Origin: Aphelocoma coerulescens
Lineage: Eukaryota > Chordata > Aves > Passeriformes > Corvidae
NCBI RefSeq assembly: GCF_041296385.1
Contig: NW_027184062.1
Span: forward strand, 1,894,348-1,958,347
DNA: 64,000 nt
Reading direction: 5' to 3'
Below, in pieces: positions 8,696 through 21,747 of the stretch (position 1 is the first letter of the stretch; each line of letters opens with the position of its first letter). A program made the translations under genes and the position numbers. The notes beneath the pieces are model-generated. The model was not told the origin of the DNA. It did not search any database and saw nothing but the letters and a program-made list of their open reading frames with translations.

Positions 8696-10868
8696 GGGAG
8701 AGGAAAAAAAACCGGACAAACTTCTCAGAGCGTTTGTTCAAGGACACACATACACACTCCTCTGCATCCTGCTTGCAGCAAGAGCAGAGGAAGCAACTTT
8801 GTTTCTTTTTAGCCAGTTTTCAGCTCCTTTTCTCTGGGGGGAGATGGAGAGTTGAACTTTGTTTTCCTGGGACTTTTTGGGGGTTTTTTTCCCTTCTTCT
8901 CTTCTTGACTCTTTCAACATCAGAGCACATTGGGAGAATTTTCTCCCGAGGTGGGGGCCCTGAATGTGGGCCCATGAGCCAGCTGCAAGGAGGAGGAGAG
9001 AGACTACACCTACGGAAGTGTTGGGGTTCCTCCCCCCTGCCATGAGGTCATGGGAGAGGGGACCCTGGGGTAGAGGCATGGCCTGGGCACGGGGGGTCTC
9101 CCTGCTTACATGTGCCCTAATCCTGTTCAGCACTGCTTATTTTGTGTTGCCCTGTGCGAGGAGGGCCCTGGTTGTGCTGTGATTGCTCAGTTCTTTGGCA
9201 GTGCCCCGCCCATGTGGCTGGAGAAGAAAGAGCTCTGAAACTTCTCTCAAGAATCGCTCCCTGTTTCTTTGCACGGGCCTCGCTGTCTATGGATGTTTCA
9301 GGAGACCCCACCGAAACACGGAAGGACTCTCAAATTATCCCAGCTTTCTCTGCACAGCGAGAGCTTTTAATATTTAGCATTGTTATCCTTTTCCTGTGTG
9401 TTTGTTAAAAAAATAGTTTTTATCTCTTTCACTTTCTTCCCAGGAAAGTTCTTTTTTCCAAAAACCTGGTGGGGGAGGGCTGGGTGTAACCTGCCTTCTA
9501 TCAGAGGATATTTTCCTCCACATTTGTCCAAACCGGCATAGCCTGTCCTTTCCTGGGTCTCTGTTGCAGATGGAAGCTGCTGGTGCCATTGTCAGCTTGA
9601 AGCCCTCTTTTGATGCAAGCAGATGTTGCCAGGTGTGTTCAGCAGCTGTTGCTCAATGCTTATGCCAAGCTATTGTGTTCCTCATGGAACCAAGGAGCCA
9701 TTGTGACACTGCAGGGGCTGATGGCATCAAGGAGGCAATTGTGACAGTACAGAACCTCCTAGAAACAAGGCTCCATTGTGACACCGTGGGGAATCATGGA
9801 ATCAAGGAGCCCATTGTGACACGGCTGCATGGAACCAATGGTCCATGGTTACACGGCGGATTCAAGAAGAGCACGGTGACACCACGCAACATCACGGAAC
9901 CATAGGTCCATTGTGACACAGCGGGGCCTCATGGAAACAAGGGGACCATTGTGGCAAAGCAGGGCCTAATGGAAGCATGGAGAGCATTGTGACACTAAGG
10001 AAACTCCTGGAACCAAGATGACCACTGGCACATAATGGAACCTCATGGAAGCAAGCCTCCATGATGACTTTGGAGGGCCTCGGGGACCACAGGACCCATT
10101 GTGACACAGCAGGACCTGGTGGAACCAAGGAGCCTTTGTGATACTCCAGATCCACATGGAAGCCAGGGTGCACTGAGACACAGCGGGGCCTTGTTGGAAC
10201 CAAAGACACCTCTGCAAAAAGCAGGCCAGCTCATAGAAGCAAGGAGTCCATTGTTACAACATAAAAGCTATGGAAGCAAGGGACCATTGTGACACTGCGG
10301 GGCCTCATGGAACCAATTGTCCATGATGACAGTGCGGATCAAAGGAGACCATGGTGACACTGCGGAACCTGATGGAACCAAGGAGCCATTGTGACACAGT
10401 GGGGCCTCATGGAATCAAGGAGACCATTGTGACCCAGGTGTTGCATGGGAAGGCAAGGAGCCATTGTGACACTTTGGGCTTCTTCCCTTGAGCTCTGCAG
10501 CTGGCTGTCCCAGCCCAGCGCACCATGTGCCACCTGCTCTCCTCAGGGCTCTGCCTGCACACAGCCCCAGGAGAAGTTTTCCTGTTTGCAAGGAAAGAAT
10601 GGAAAAGCCGGAGCAGGTTTCCTAAACAACAAACCCCACTCAGGAGCCACATGCTCAGTACAGGCTGCCTGGAACGATGTCCCCTTTCTACAAGGGTCAG
10701 TGTGAGCAGGAATGAATGATCTCTGGGAGCAGAATTCTCGGAGTCTTTCCACTGAATTCTCTGTCCCTGTGTCTTGGGGTGACTTTATTGTGTGTATCCC
10801 CTATTGCTGCTCTATGCCCAGAAGTGAACTTTGTGCGTTTCTGTGCCTTTCAACTGAGCCTGAGAGGG
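8696..10868 (+). repeat. Satellite unit 5
   Basis: Subrepeat block 9680–10479; GC box at 9203. The left part follows unit 2 (CTTTTTGGGGG, shortened GGGGGGTCTCCCTGCTTAC). The right part carries CCATGATGACTTT near 10059 and CTCGGGGACC near 10080, plus CAGGCCAGCTC near 10222 (no NheI site). Those last three are shared with unit 6, so the copy looks mosaic. Confidence 0.97.
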
Positions 10869-13039
10869 GGGAGAGGAAAAAAAACCGGACAAACTTCTCA
10901 GAGCGTTTGTTCAAGGACACACATACACACTCCTCTGCATCCTGCTTGCAGCAAGAGCAGAGGAAGCAACTTTGTTTCTTTTTAGCCAGTTTTAAGCTCC
11001 TTTTCTCTGGGGGGAGATGGAGAGTTGAACTTTGTTTTCCTGGGACTTCGGGGGTTTTTTTCCCTTCTTCTCTTCTTGACTCTTTCAACATCAGAGCACA
11101 TTGGGAGAATTTTCTCCCGAGGTGGGGGCCCTGAATGTGGGCCCATGAGCCAGCTGCAAGGAGGAGGAGAGAGACTACACCTACGGAAGTGTTGGGGTTC
11201 CTCCCCCCTGCCATGCGGTCATGGGAGAGGGGACCCTGGGGTAGAGGCATGGCCTGGGCACGGGGGGTCTCCCTGCTCACATGTGCCCTAATCCTGTTCA
11301 GCACTGCTTATTTTGTGTTGCCCTGTGCGAGGAGGGCCCTGGTTGTGCTGTGATTGCTCAGTTCTTTGGCAGTGCCCCGCCCATGTGGCTGGAGAAGAAA
11401 GAGCTCTGAAACTTCTCTCAAGAATCGCTCCCTGTTTCTTTGCACGGGCCTCGCTGTCTATGGATGTTTCAGGAGACCCCACCGAAACACGGAAGGACTC
11501 TCAAATTATCCCAGCTTTCTCTGCACAGCGAGAGCTTTTAATATTTAGCATTGCTATCCTTTTCCTGTGTGTTTGTTAAAAAAATAGTTTTTATCTCTTT
11601 CACTTTCTTCCCAGGAAAGTTCTTTTTTCCAAAAACCTGGTGGGGGAGGGCTGGGTGTAACCTGCCTTCTATCAGAGGATATTTTCCTCCACATTTGTCC
11701 AAACCGGCACAGCCTGTCCTTTCCTGGGTCTCTGTTGCAGATGGAAGCTGCTGGTGCCATTGTCAGCTTGAAGCCCTCTTTTGATGCAAGCAGATGTTGC
11801 CAGGTGTGTTCAGCAGCTGTTGCTCAATGCTTATGCCAAGCTATTGTGTTCCTCATGGAACCAAGGAGCCATTGTGACACTGCAGGGGCTGATGGCATCA
11901 AGGAGGCAATTGTGACAGTACAGAACCTCCTAGAAACAAGGCTCCATTGTGACACCGTGGGGAATCATGGAATCAAGGAGCCCATTGTGACACGGCTGCA
12001 TGGAACCAATGGTCCATGGTTACACGGCGGATTCAAGAAGAGCACGGTGACACCACGCAACATCACGGAACCGTAGGTCCATTGTGACACAGCGGGGCCT
12101 CATGGAAACAAGGGGACCATTGTGGCAAAGCAGGGCCTAATGGAAGCATGGAGGGCATTGTGACACTAAGGAAACTCCTGGAACCAAGATGACCACTGGC
12201 ACATAATGGAACCTCATGGAAGCAAGCCTCCATGATGACTTTGGAGGGCCTCGGGGACCACAGGACCCATTGTGACACAGCAGGACCTGGTGGAACCAAG
12301 GAGCCTTTGTGATACTCCAGATCCACATGGAAGCCAGGGTGCACTGAGACACAGCGGGGCCTTGTTGGAACCAAAGACACCTCTGCAAAAAGCAGGCCAG
12401 CTCATAGAAGCAAGGAGTCCATTGTTACAACATAAAAGCTATGGAAGCAAGGGACCATTGTGACACTGCGGGGCCTCATGGAACCAATTGTCCATGATGA
12501 CAGTGCGGATCAAAGGAGACCATGGTGACACTGCGAAACCTGATGGAACCAAGGAGCCATTGTGACACAGTGGGGCCTCATGGAATCAAGGAGACCATTG
12601 TGACCCAGGTGTTGCATGTGAAGGCAAGGAGCCATTGTGACACTTTGGGCTTCTTCCCTTGAGCTCTGCAGCTGGCTGTCCCAGCCCAGCGCACCATGTG
12701 CCACCTGCTCTCCTCAGGGATCTGCCTGCACACAGCCCCAGGAGAAGTTTTCCTGTTTGCAAGGAAAGAATGGAAAAGCCTGAGCAGGTTTCCTAAACAA
12801 CAAACCCCACTCAGGAGCCACATGCTCAGTACAGGCTGCCTGGAACGATGTCCCCTTTCTACAAGGGTCAGTGTGAGCAGGAATGAATGATCTCTGGGAG
12901 CAGAATTCTCGGAGTCTTTCCACTGAATTCTCTGTCCCTGTGTCTTGGGGTGACTTTATTGTGTGTATCCCCTATTGCTGCTCTATGCCCAGAAGTGAAC
13001 TTTGTGCGTTTCTGTGCCTTTCAACTGAGCCTGAGAGGG
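10869..13039 (+). repeat. Satellite unit 6
   Basis: Subrepeat block 11851–12650; GC box at 11374. Private variants are TTTTAAGCTCC near 10990, GAACCGTAGG near 12068, CTGCGAAACCTG near 12531 and CAGGGATCTGCC near 12715. It shares CCATGATGACTTT and CAGGCCAGCTC with unit 5. At 2,171 bp it is the shortest complete unit. Confidence 0.97.
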
Positions 13040-15215
13040 GGGAGAGGAAAAAAACCGGACAAACTTCTCAGAGCGTTTGTTCAAGGACACACATACACAC
13101 TCCTCTGCATCCTGCTTGCAGCAAGAGCAGAGGAAGCAACTTGGTTTCTTTTTTGCCAGTTTTCAGCTCCTTTTCTCTGGGGGGAGATGGAGAGTTGAAC
13201 TTTGTTTTCCTGGGACTTCGGGGGTTTTTTTTCCCTTCTTCTCTTCTTGACTCTTTCAACATCAGAGCACATTGGGAGAATTTTCTCCCGAGGTGGGGGC
13301 CCTGAATGTGGGCCCATGAGCCAGCTGCAAGGAGGAGGAGAGAGACTGCACCTACGGAAGTGTTGGGGTTCCTCCCCCCTGCCATGAGGTCATGGGAGAG
13401 GGGACCTTGGGGTAGAGGCATGGCCTGGGCACGGGGTCTCCCTGCTCCCTGCTCACATGTGCCCTAACCCTGTTCAGCACTGCTTATTTTGTGTTGCCCT
13501 GTGTGAGGAGGGCCCTGGTTGTGCTGTGATTGCTCAGTTCTTTGGCAGTGCCCCGCCCATGTGGCTGGAGAAGAAAGAGCTCTGAAACTTCTCTCAAGAA
13601 TCGCTCCCTGTTTCTTTGCACGGGCCTCGCTGTCTATGGATGTTTCAGGAGACCCCACCGAAACACAGAAGGACTCTCAAATTATCCCAGCTTTCTCTGC
13701 ACAGCGAGAGCTTTTAATATTTAGCATTGCTATCCTTTTCCTGTGTGTTTGTTAAAAAAATAGTTTTTATCTCTTTCACTTTCTTCCCAGGAAAGTTCTT
13801 TTTTCCAAAAACCTGGTGGGGGAGGGCTGGGTGTAACCTGCCTTCTATCAGAGGATATTTTCCTCCACATTTGTCCAAACCGGCACAGCCTGTCCTTTCC
13901 TGGGTGTCTGTTGCAGATGGAAGCTGCTGGTGCCATTGTCAGCTTGAAGCCCTCTTTTGATGCAAGCAGATGTTGCCAGGTGTGTTCAGCAGCTGTTGCT
14001 CAATGCTTATGCCAAGCTATTGTGTTCCTCATGGAAGCAAGGAGCCATTGTGACACTGCAGGGGCTGATGGCATCAAGGAGGCAATTGTGACAGTACAGA
14101 ACCTCCTAGAAACAAGGCTCCATTGTGACACCGTGGGGAATCATGGAATCAAGGAGCCCATTGTGACACGGCTGCATGGAACCAATGGTCCATGGTTACA
14201 CGGCGGATTCAAGAAGAGCACGGTGACACCACGCAACATCACGGAACCATAGGTCCATTGTGACACAGCGGGGCCTCATGGAAACAAGGGGACCATTGTG
14301 GCAAAGCAGGGCCTAATGGAAGCATGGAGAGCATTGTGACACTAAGGAAACTCCTGGAACCAAGATGACCACTGGCACATAATGGAACCTCATGGAAGCA
14401 AGCCTCCACGATGGTTTTGGAGGGCCTCAGGGACCACAGGACCCATTGTGACACAGCAGGACCTGGTGGAACCAAGGAGCCTTTGTGATACTCCAGATCC
14501 ACATGGAAGCCAGGGTGCACTGAGACACAGCGGGGCCTTGTTGGAACCAAAGACACCTCTGCAAAAAGCAGGCTAGCTCATAGAAGCAAGGAGTCCTTTG
14601 TTACAACATCAAACCTATGGAAGCAAGGGACCATTTTGACACTGCGGGGCCTCATGGAACCAATTGTCCATGATGACAGTGCGGATCAAAGGAGACCATG
14701 GTGACACTGCGGAACCTGATGGAACCAAGGAGCCATTGTGACACAGTGGGGCCTCATGGAATCAAGGAGACCATTGTGACCCAGGTGTTGCATGTGAAGG
14801 CAAGGAGCCATTGTGACACTTTGGGCTTCTTCCCTTGAGCTCTGCAGCTGGCTGTCCCAGCCCAGCGCACCATGTGCCACCTGCTCTCCTCAGGGCTCTG
14901 CCTGCACACAGCCCCAGGAGAAGTTTTCCTGTTTGGAAGGAAAGAATGGAAAAGCCGGAGCAGGTTTCCTAAACAACAAACCCCACTCAGGAGCCACATG
15001 CTCAGTACAGGCTGCCTGGAACGATGTCCCCTTTCTACAAGGGTCAGTGTGAGCAGGAATGAATGATCTCTGGGAGCAGAATTCTCGGAGTCTTTCCACT
15101 GAATTCTCTGTCCCTGTGTCTTGGGGTGACTTTATTGTGTGTATCCCCTATTGCTGCTCTATGCCCAGAAGTGAACTTTGTGCATTTCTGTGCCTTTCAA
15201 CTGAGCCTGAGAGGG
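13040..15215 (+). repeat. Satellite unit 7
   Basis: Subrepeat block 14027–14826; GC box at 13550. Private variants are GGACCTTGGGG near 13400, CTGTGTGAGG near 13499, CTCATGGAAGCAAGG near 14029, CCATTTTGACACTG near 14632 and GTTTGGAAGG near 14931. Its leader resembles units 3 and 12 (CTTTTTTGCCAG). Confidence 0.97.
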
Positions 15216-17392
15216 GGGAGAGGAAAAAAAACCGGACAAACTTCTCAGAGCGTTTTTTCAAGGACACACATACACACTCCTCTGCATCCTGCTTGCAGCA
15301 AGAGCAGAGGAAGCAACTTGGTTTCTTTTTAGCCAGTTTTCAGCTCCTTTTCTCTGGGGGGAGATGGAGAGTTGAACTTTGTTTTCCTGGGACTTCGGGG
15401 GTTTTTTTTCCCTTCTTCTCTTCTTGACTCTTTCAACATCAGAGCACATTGGGAGAATTTTCTCCCGAGGTGGGGGCCCTGAATGTGGGCCCATGAGCCA
15501 GCTGCAAGGAGGAGGAGAGAGACTACACCTACGGAAGTGTTGGGGTTCCTCCCCCCTGCCATGAGGTCATGGGAGAGGGGACCCTGGGGTAGAGGCATGG
15601 CCTGGGCACGGGGTCTCCCTGCTCCCTGCTCACATGTGCCCTAACCCTGTTCAGCACTGCTTATTTTGTGTTGCCCTGTGCCAGGAGGGCCCTGGTTGTG
15701 CTGTGATTGCTCAGTTCTTTGGCAGTGCCCCGCCCATGTGGCTGGAGAAGAAAGAGCTCTGAAACTTCTCTCAAGAATCGCTCCCTATTTCTTTGCACGG
15801 GCCTCGCTGTCTATGGATGTTTCAGGAGACCCCACCGAAACACAGAAGGACTCTCAAATTATCCCAGCTTTCTCTGCACAGCGAGAGCTTTTAATATTTA
15901 GCATTGCTATCCTTTTCCTGTGTGTTTGTTAAAAAAATAGTTTTTATCTCTTTCACTTTCTTCCCAGGAAAGTTCTTTTTTCCAAAAACCTGGTGGGGGA
16001 GGGCTGGGTGTAACCTGCCTTCTATCAGAGGATATTTTCCTCCACATTTGTCCAAACCGGCACAGCCTGTCCTTTCCTGGGTCTCTGTTGCAGATGGAAG
16101 CTGCTGGTGCCATTGTCAGCTTGAAGCCCTCTTTTGATGCAAGCAGATGTTGCCAGGTGTGTTCAGCAGCTGTTGCTCAATGCTTATGCCAAGCTATTGT
16201 GTTCCTCATGGAACCAAGGAGCCATTGTGACACTGCAGGGGCTGATGGCATCAAGGAGGCAATTGTGACAGTACAGAACCTCCTAGAAACAAGGCTCCAT
16301 TGTGACACCGTGGGGAATCATGGAATCAAGGAGCCCATTGTGACACGGCTGCATGGAACCAATGGTCCATGGTTACACGGCGGATTCAAGAAGAGCACGG
16401 TGACACCACGCAACATCACGGAACCATAGGTCCATTGTGACACAGCGGGGCCTCATGGAAACAAGGGGACCATTGTGGCAAAGCAGGGCCTAATGGAAGC
16501 ATGGAGAGCATTGTGACACTAAGGAAACTCCTGGAACCAAGATGACCACTGGCACATAATGGAACCTCATGGAAGCAAGCCTCCACGATGGTTTTGGAGG
16601 GCCTCAGGGACCACAGGACCCATTGTGACACAGCAGGACCTGGTGGAACCAAGGAGCCTTTGTGATACTCCAGATCCACATGGAAGCCAGGGTGCACTGA
16701 GACACAGCGGGGCCTTGTTGGAACCAAAGACACCTCTGCAAAAAGCAGGCTAGCTCATAGAAGCAAGGAGTCCTTTGTTACAACATCAAAGCTATGGAAG
16801 CAAGGGACCATTGTGACACTGCGGGGCCTCATGGAACCAATTGTCCATGATGACAGTGCGGATCAAAGGAGACCATGGTGACACTGCAGAACCTGATGGA
16901 ACCAAGGAGCCATTGTGACACAGTGGGGCCTCATGGAATCAAGGAGACCATTGTGACCCAGGTGTTGCATGTGAAGGCAAGGAGCCATTGTGACACTTTG
17001 GGCTTCTTCCCTTGAGCTCTGCAGCTGGCTGTCCCAGCCCAGCGCACCATGTGCCACCTGCTCTCCTCAGGGCTCTGCCTGCACACAGCCCCAGGAGAAG
17101 TTTTCCTGTTTGCAAGGAAAGAATGGAAAAGCCGGAGCAGGTTTCCTAAACAACAAACCCCACTCAGGAGCCACATGCTCAGTACAGGCTGCCTGGAACG
17201 ATGTCCCCTTTCTACAAGGGTCAGTGTGAGCAGGAATGAATGATCTCTGGGAGCAGAATTCTCGGAGTCTTTCCACTGAATTCTCTGTCCCTGTGTCTTG
17301 GGGTGACTTTATTGTGTGTATCCCCTATTGCTGCTCTATGCCCAGAAGTGAACTTTGTGCATTTCTGTGCCTTTCAACTGAGCCTGAGAGGG
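15216..17392 (+). repeat. Satellite unit 8
   Basis: Subrepeat block 16204–17003; GC box at 15727. It has the GCGTTTTTTCAAGGAC leader, GTGCCAGG near 15679, and CTCCCTATTTC near 15781, which is shared only with unit 9. A private CACTGCAGAACC lies near 16881. It is a close neighbour-pair with unit 9 at an offset of 2,177 bp. Confidence 0.97.
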
Positions 17393-19569
17393 GGGAGAGG
17401 AAAAAAAACCGGACAAACTTCTCAGAGCGTTTGTTCAAGGACACACATACACACTCCTCTGCATCCTGCTTGCAGCAAGAGCAGAGGAAGCAACTTGGTT
17501 TCTTTTTAGCCAGTTTTCAGCTCCTTTTCTCTGGGGGGAGATGGAGAGTTGAACTTTGTTTTCCTGGGACTTCGGGGGTTTTTTTTCCCTTCTACTCTTC
17601 TTGACTCTTTCAACATCAGAGCACATTGGGAGAATTTTCTCCCGAGGTGGGGGCCCTGAATGTGGGCCCATGAGCCAGCTGCAAGGAGGAGGAGAGAGAC
17701 TACACCTACGGAAGTGTTGGGGTTCCTCCCCCCTGCCATGAGGTCATGGGAGAGGGGACCCTGGGGTAGAGGCATGGCCTGGGCACGGGGTCTCCCTGCT
17801 CCCTGCTCACATGTGCCCTAACCCTGTTCAGCACTGCTTATTTTGTGTTGCCCTGTGCCAGGAGGGCCCTGGTTGTGCTGTGATTGCTCAGTTCTTTGGC
17901 AGTGCCCCGCCCATGTGGCTGGAGAAGAAAGAGCTCTGAAACTTCTCTCAAGAATCGCTCCCTATTTCTTTGCACGGGCCTCGCTGTCTATGGATGTTTC
18001 AGGAGACCCCACCGAAACACAGAAGGACTCTCAAATTATCCCAGCTTTCTCTGCACAGCGAGAGCTTTTAATATTTAGCATTGCTATCCTTTTCCTGTGT
18101 GTTTGTTAAAAAAATAGTTTTTATCTCTTTCACTTTCTTCCCAGGAAAGTTCTTTTTTCCAAAAACCTGGTGGGGGAGGGCTGGGTGTAACCTGCCTTCT
18201 ATCAGAGGATATTTTCCTCCACATTTGTCCAAACCGGCACAGCCTGTCCTTTCCTGGGTCTCTGTTGCAGATGGAAGCTGCTGGTGCCATTGTCAGCTTG
18301 AAGCCCTCTTTTGATGCAAGCAGATGTTGCCAGGTGTGTTCAGCAGCTGTTGCTCAATGCTTATGCCAAGCTATTGTGTTCCTCATGGAACCAAGGAGCC
18401 ATTGTGACACTGCAGGGGCTGATGGCATCAAGGAGGCAATTGTGACAGTACAGAACCTCCTAGAAACAAGGCTCCATTGTGACACCGTGGAGAATCATGG
18501 AATCAAGGAGCCCATTGTGACACGGCTGCATGGAACCAATGGTCCATGGTTACGCTGCGGATTCAAGAAGAGCACGGTGACACCACGCAACATCACGGAA
18601 CCATAGGTCCATTGTGACACAGCGGGGCCTCATGGAAACAAGGGGACCATTGTGGCAAAGCAGGGCCTAATGGAAGCATGGAGGGCATTGTGACACTAAG
18701 GAAACTCCTGGAACCAAGATGACCACTGGCACATAATGGAACCTCATGGAAGCAAGCCTCCACGATGGTTTTGGAGGGCCTCAGGGACCACAGGACCCAT
18801 TGTGACACAGCAGGACCTGGTGGAACCAAGGAGCCTTTGTGATACTCCAGATCCACATGGAAGCCAGGGTGCACTGAGACACAGCGGGGCCTTGTTGGAA
18901 CCAAAGACACCTCTGCAAAAAGCAGGCTAGCTCATAGAAGCAAGGAGTCCATTGTTACAACATAAAAGCTATGGAAGCAAGGGACCATTGTGACACTGCG
19001 GGGCCTCATGGAACCAATTGTCCATGATGACAATGCGGATCAAAGGAGACCATGGTGACACTGCGGAACCTGATGGAACCAAGGAGCCATTGTGACACAG
19101 TGGGGCCTCATGGAATCAAGGAGACCATTGTGACCCAGGTGTTGCATGTGAAGGCAAGGAGCCATTGTGACACTTTGGGCTTCTTCCCTTGAGCTCTGCA
19201 GCTGGCTGTCCCAGCCCAGCGCACCATGTGCCACCTGCTCTCCTCAGGGCTCTGCCTGCACACAGCCCCAGGAGAAGTTTTCCTGTTTGCAAGGAAAGAA
19301 TGGAAAAGCCGGAGCAGGTTTCCTAAACAACAAACCCCACTCAGGAGCCACATGCTCAGTACAGGCTGCCTGGAACGATGTCCCCTTTCTACAAGGGTCA
19401 GGGTGAGCAGGAATGAATGATCTCTGGGAGCAGAATTCTCGGAGTCTTTCCACTGAATTCTCTGTCCCTGTGTCTTGGGGTGACTTTATCGTGTGTATCC
19501 CCTATTGCTGCTCTATGCCCAGAAGTGAACTTTGTGCATTTCTGTGCCTTTCAACTGAGCCTGAGAGGG
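17393..19569 (+). repeat. Satellite unit 9 (mosaic)
   Basis: Subrepeat block 18381–19180; GC box at 17904. It shares CTCCCTATTTC with unit 8 and CTTCTACTCTTC with units 24 and 25. From about 18,490 it takes unit 1-type variants (GTGGAGAATC, GTTACGCTGCGG, CATAAAAGC near 18961), yet keeps the NheI form GCTAGC that unit 1-type copies lack. That combination looks like a conversion mosaic. It ends with the CAGGGTGAGCAG donor-like form. Confidence 0.97.
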
Positions 19570-21747
19570 GGGAGAGGAAAAAAAACCGGACAAATTTCTC
19601 AGAGCGTTTGTTCAAGGACACACATACACACTCCTCTGCATCCTGCTTGCAGCAAGAGCAGAGGAAGCAACTTTGTTTCTTTTTAGCCAGTTTTCAGCTC
19701 CTTTTCTCTGGGGGGAGATGGAGAGTTGAACTTTGTTTTCCTGGGACTTTTTGGGGGTTTTTTTCCCTTCTTCTCTTCTTGACTCTTTCAACATCAGAGC
19801 ACATTGGGAGAATTTTCTCCCGAGGTGGGGGCCCTGAATGTGGGCCCATGAGCCAGCTGCAAGGAGGAGGAGAGAGACTACACCTACGGAAGTGTTGGGG
19901 TTCCTCCCCCCTGCCATGAGGTCATGGGAGAGGGGACCCTGGGGTAGAGGCATGGCCTGGGCACGGGGTCTCCCTGCTCCCTGCTCACATGTGCCCTAAT
20001 CCTGTTCAGCACTGCTTATTTTGTGTTGCCCTGTGCGAGGAGGGCCCTGGTTGTGCTGTGATTGCTCAGTTCTTTGGCAGTGCCCCGCCCATGTGGCTGG
20101 AGAAGAAAGAGCTCTGAAACTTCTCTCAAGAATCGCTCCCTGTTTCTTTGCACGGGCCTCGCTGTCTATGGATGTTTCAGGAGACCCCACCGAAACACGG
20201 AAGGACTCTCAAATTATCCCAGCTTTCTCTGCACAGCGAGAGCTTTTAATATTTAGCATTGCTATCGTTTTCCTGTGTGTTTGTTAAAAAAATAGTTTTT
20301 ATCTCTTTCACTTTCTTCCCAGGAAAGTTCTTTTTTCCAAAAACCTGGTGGGGGAGGGCTGGGTGTAACCTGCCTTCTATCAGAGGATATTTTCCTCCAC
20401 ATTTGTCCAAACCGGCACAGCCTGTCCTTTCCTGGGTCTCTGTTGCAGATGGAAGCTGCTGGTGCCATTGTCAGCTTGAAGCCCTCTTTTGATGCAAGCA
20501 GATGTTGCCAGGTGTGTTCAGCAGCTGTTGCTCAATGCTTATGCCAAGCTATTGTGTTCCTCATGGAACCAAGGAGCCATTGTGACACTGCAGGGGCTGA
20601 TGGCATCAAGGAGGCAATTGTGACAGTACAGAACCTCCTAGAAACAAGGCTCCATTGTGACACCGTGGGGAATCATGGAATCAAGGAGCCCATTGTGACA
20701 CGGCTGCATGGAACCAATGGTCCATGGTTACACTGCGGATTCAAGAAGAGCACGGTGACACCACGCAACATCATGGAACCATAGGTCCATTGTGACACAG
20801 CGGGGCCTCATGGAAACAAGGGGACCATTGTGGCAAAGCAGGGCCTAATGGAAGCATGGAGGGCATTGTGACACTAAGGAAACTCCTGGAACCAAGATGA
20901 CCACTGGCACATAATGGAACCTCATGGAACCAAGCCTCCACAATGACTTTGGAGGGCCTCAGGGACCACAGGACCCATTGTGACACAGCAGGACCTGGTG
21001 GAACCAAGGAGCCTTTGTGATACTCCAGATCCACATGGAAGCCAGGGTGCACTGAGACACAGCGGGGCCTTGTTGGAACCAAAGACACCTCTGCAAAAAG
21101 CAGGCTAGCTCATAGAAGCAAGGAGTCCATTGTTACAACGTCAAAGGTATGGAACCAAGGGACCATTGTGACACTGCGGGGCCTCATGGAACCAATTGTC
21201 CATGATGACAGTGCGGATCAAAGGAGACCATGGTGACACTGCGGAACCTGATGGAACCAAGGAGCCATTGTGACACAGTGGGGCCTCATGGAATCAAGGA
21301 GACCATTGTGACCCAGGTGTTGCATGGGAAGGCAAGGAGCCATTGTGACACTTTGGGCTTCTTCCCTTGAGCTCTGCAGCTGGCTGTCCCAGCCCAGCGC
21401 ACCATGTGCCACCTGCTCTCCTCAGGGCTCTGCCTGCACACAGCCCCAGGAGAAGTTTTCCTGTTTGCAAGGAAAGAATGGAAAAGCCGGAGCAGGTTTC
21501 CTAAACAACAAACCCCACTCAGGAGCCACATGCTCAGTACAGGCTGCCTGGAACGATGTCCCCTTTCTACAAGGGTCAGTGTGAGCAGGAATGAATGATC
21601 TCTGGGAGCAGAATTCTCGGAGTCTTTCCACTGAATTCTCTGTCCCTGTGTCTTGGGGTGACTTTATCGTGTGTATCCCCTATTGCTGCTCTATGCCCAG
21701 AAGTGAACTTTGTGCATTTCTGTGCCTTTCAACTGAGCCTGAGAGGG
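19570..21747 (+). repeat. Satellite unit 10
   Basis: Subrepeat block 20559–21358; GC box at 20082. It carries CAAATTTCTC, CTTTTTGGGGG and CTATCGTTTTCC, like units 2 and 11, but has the full-length CTCCCTGCTCACATG segment. A private CAAAGGTATGG lies near 21142. It is close to unit 11 at an offset of 2,178 bp. Confidence 0.97.
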
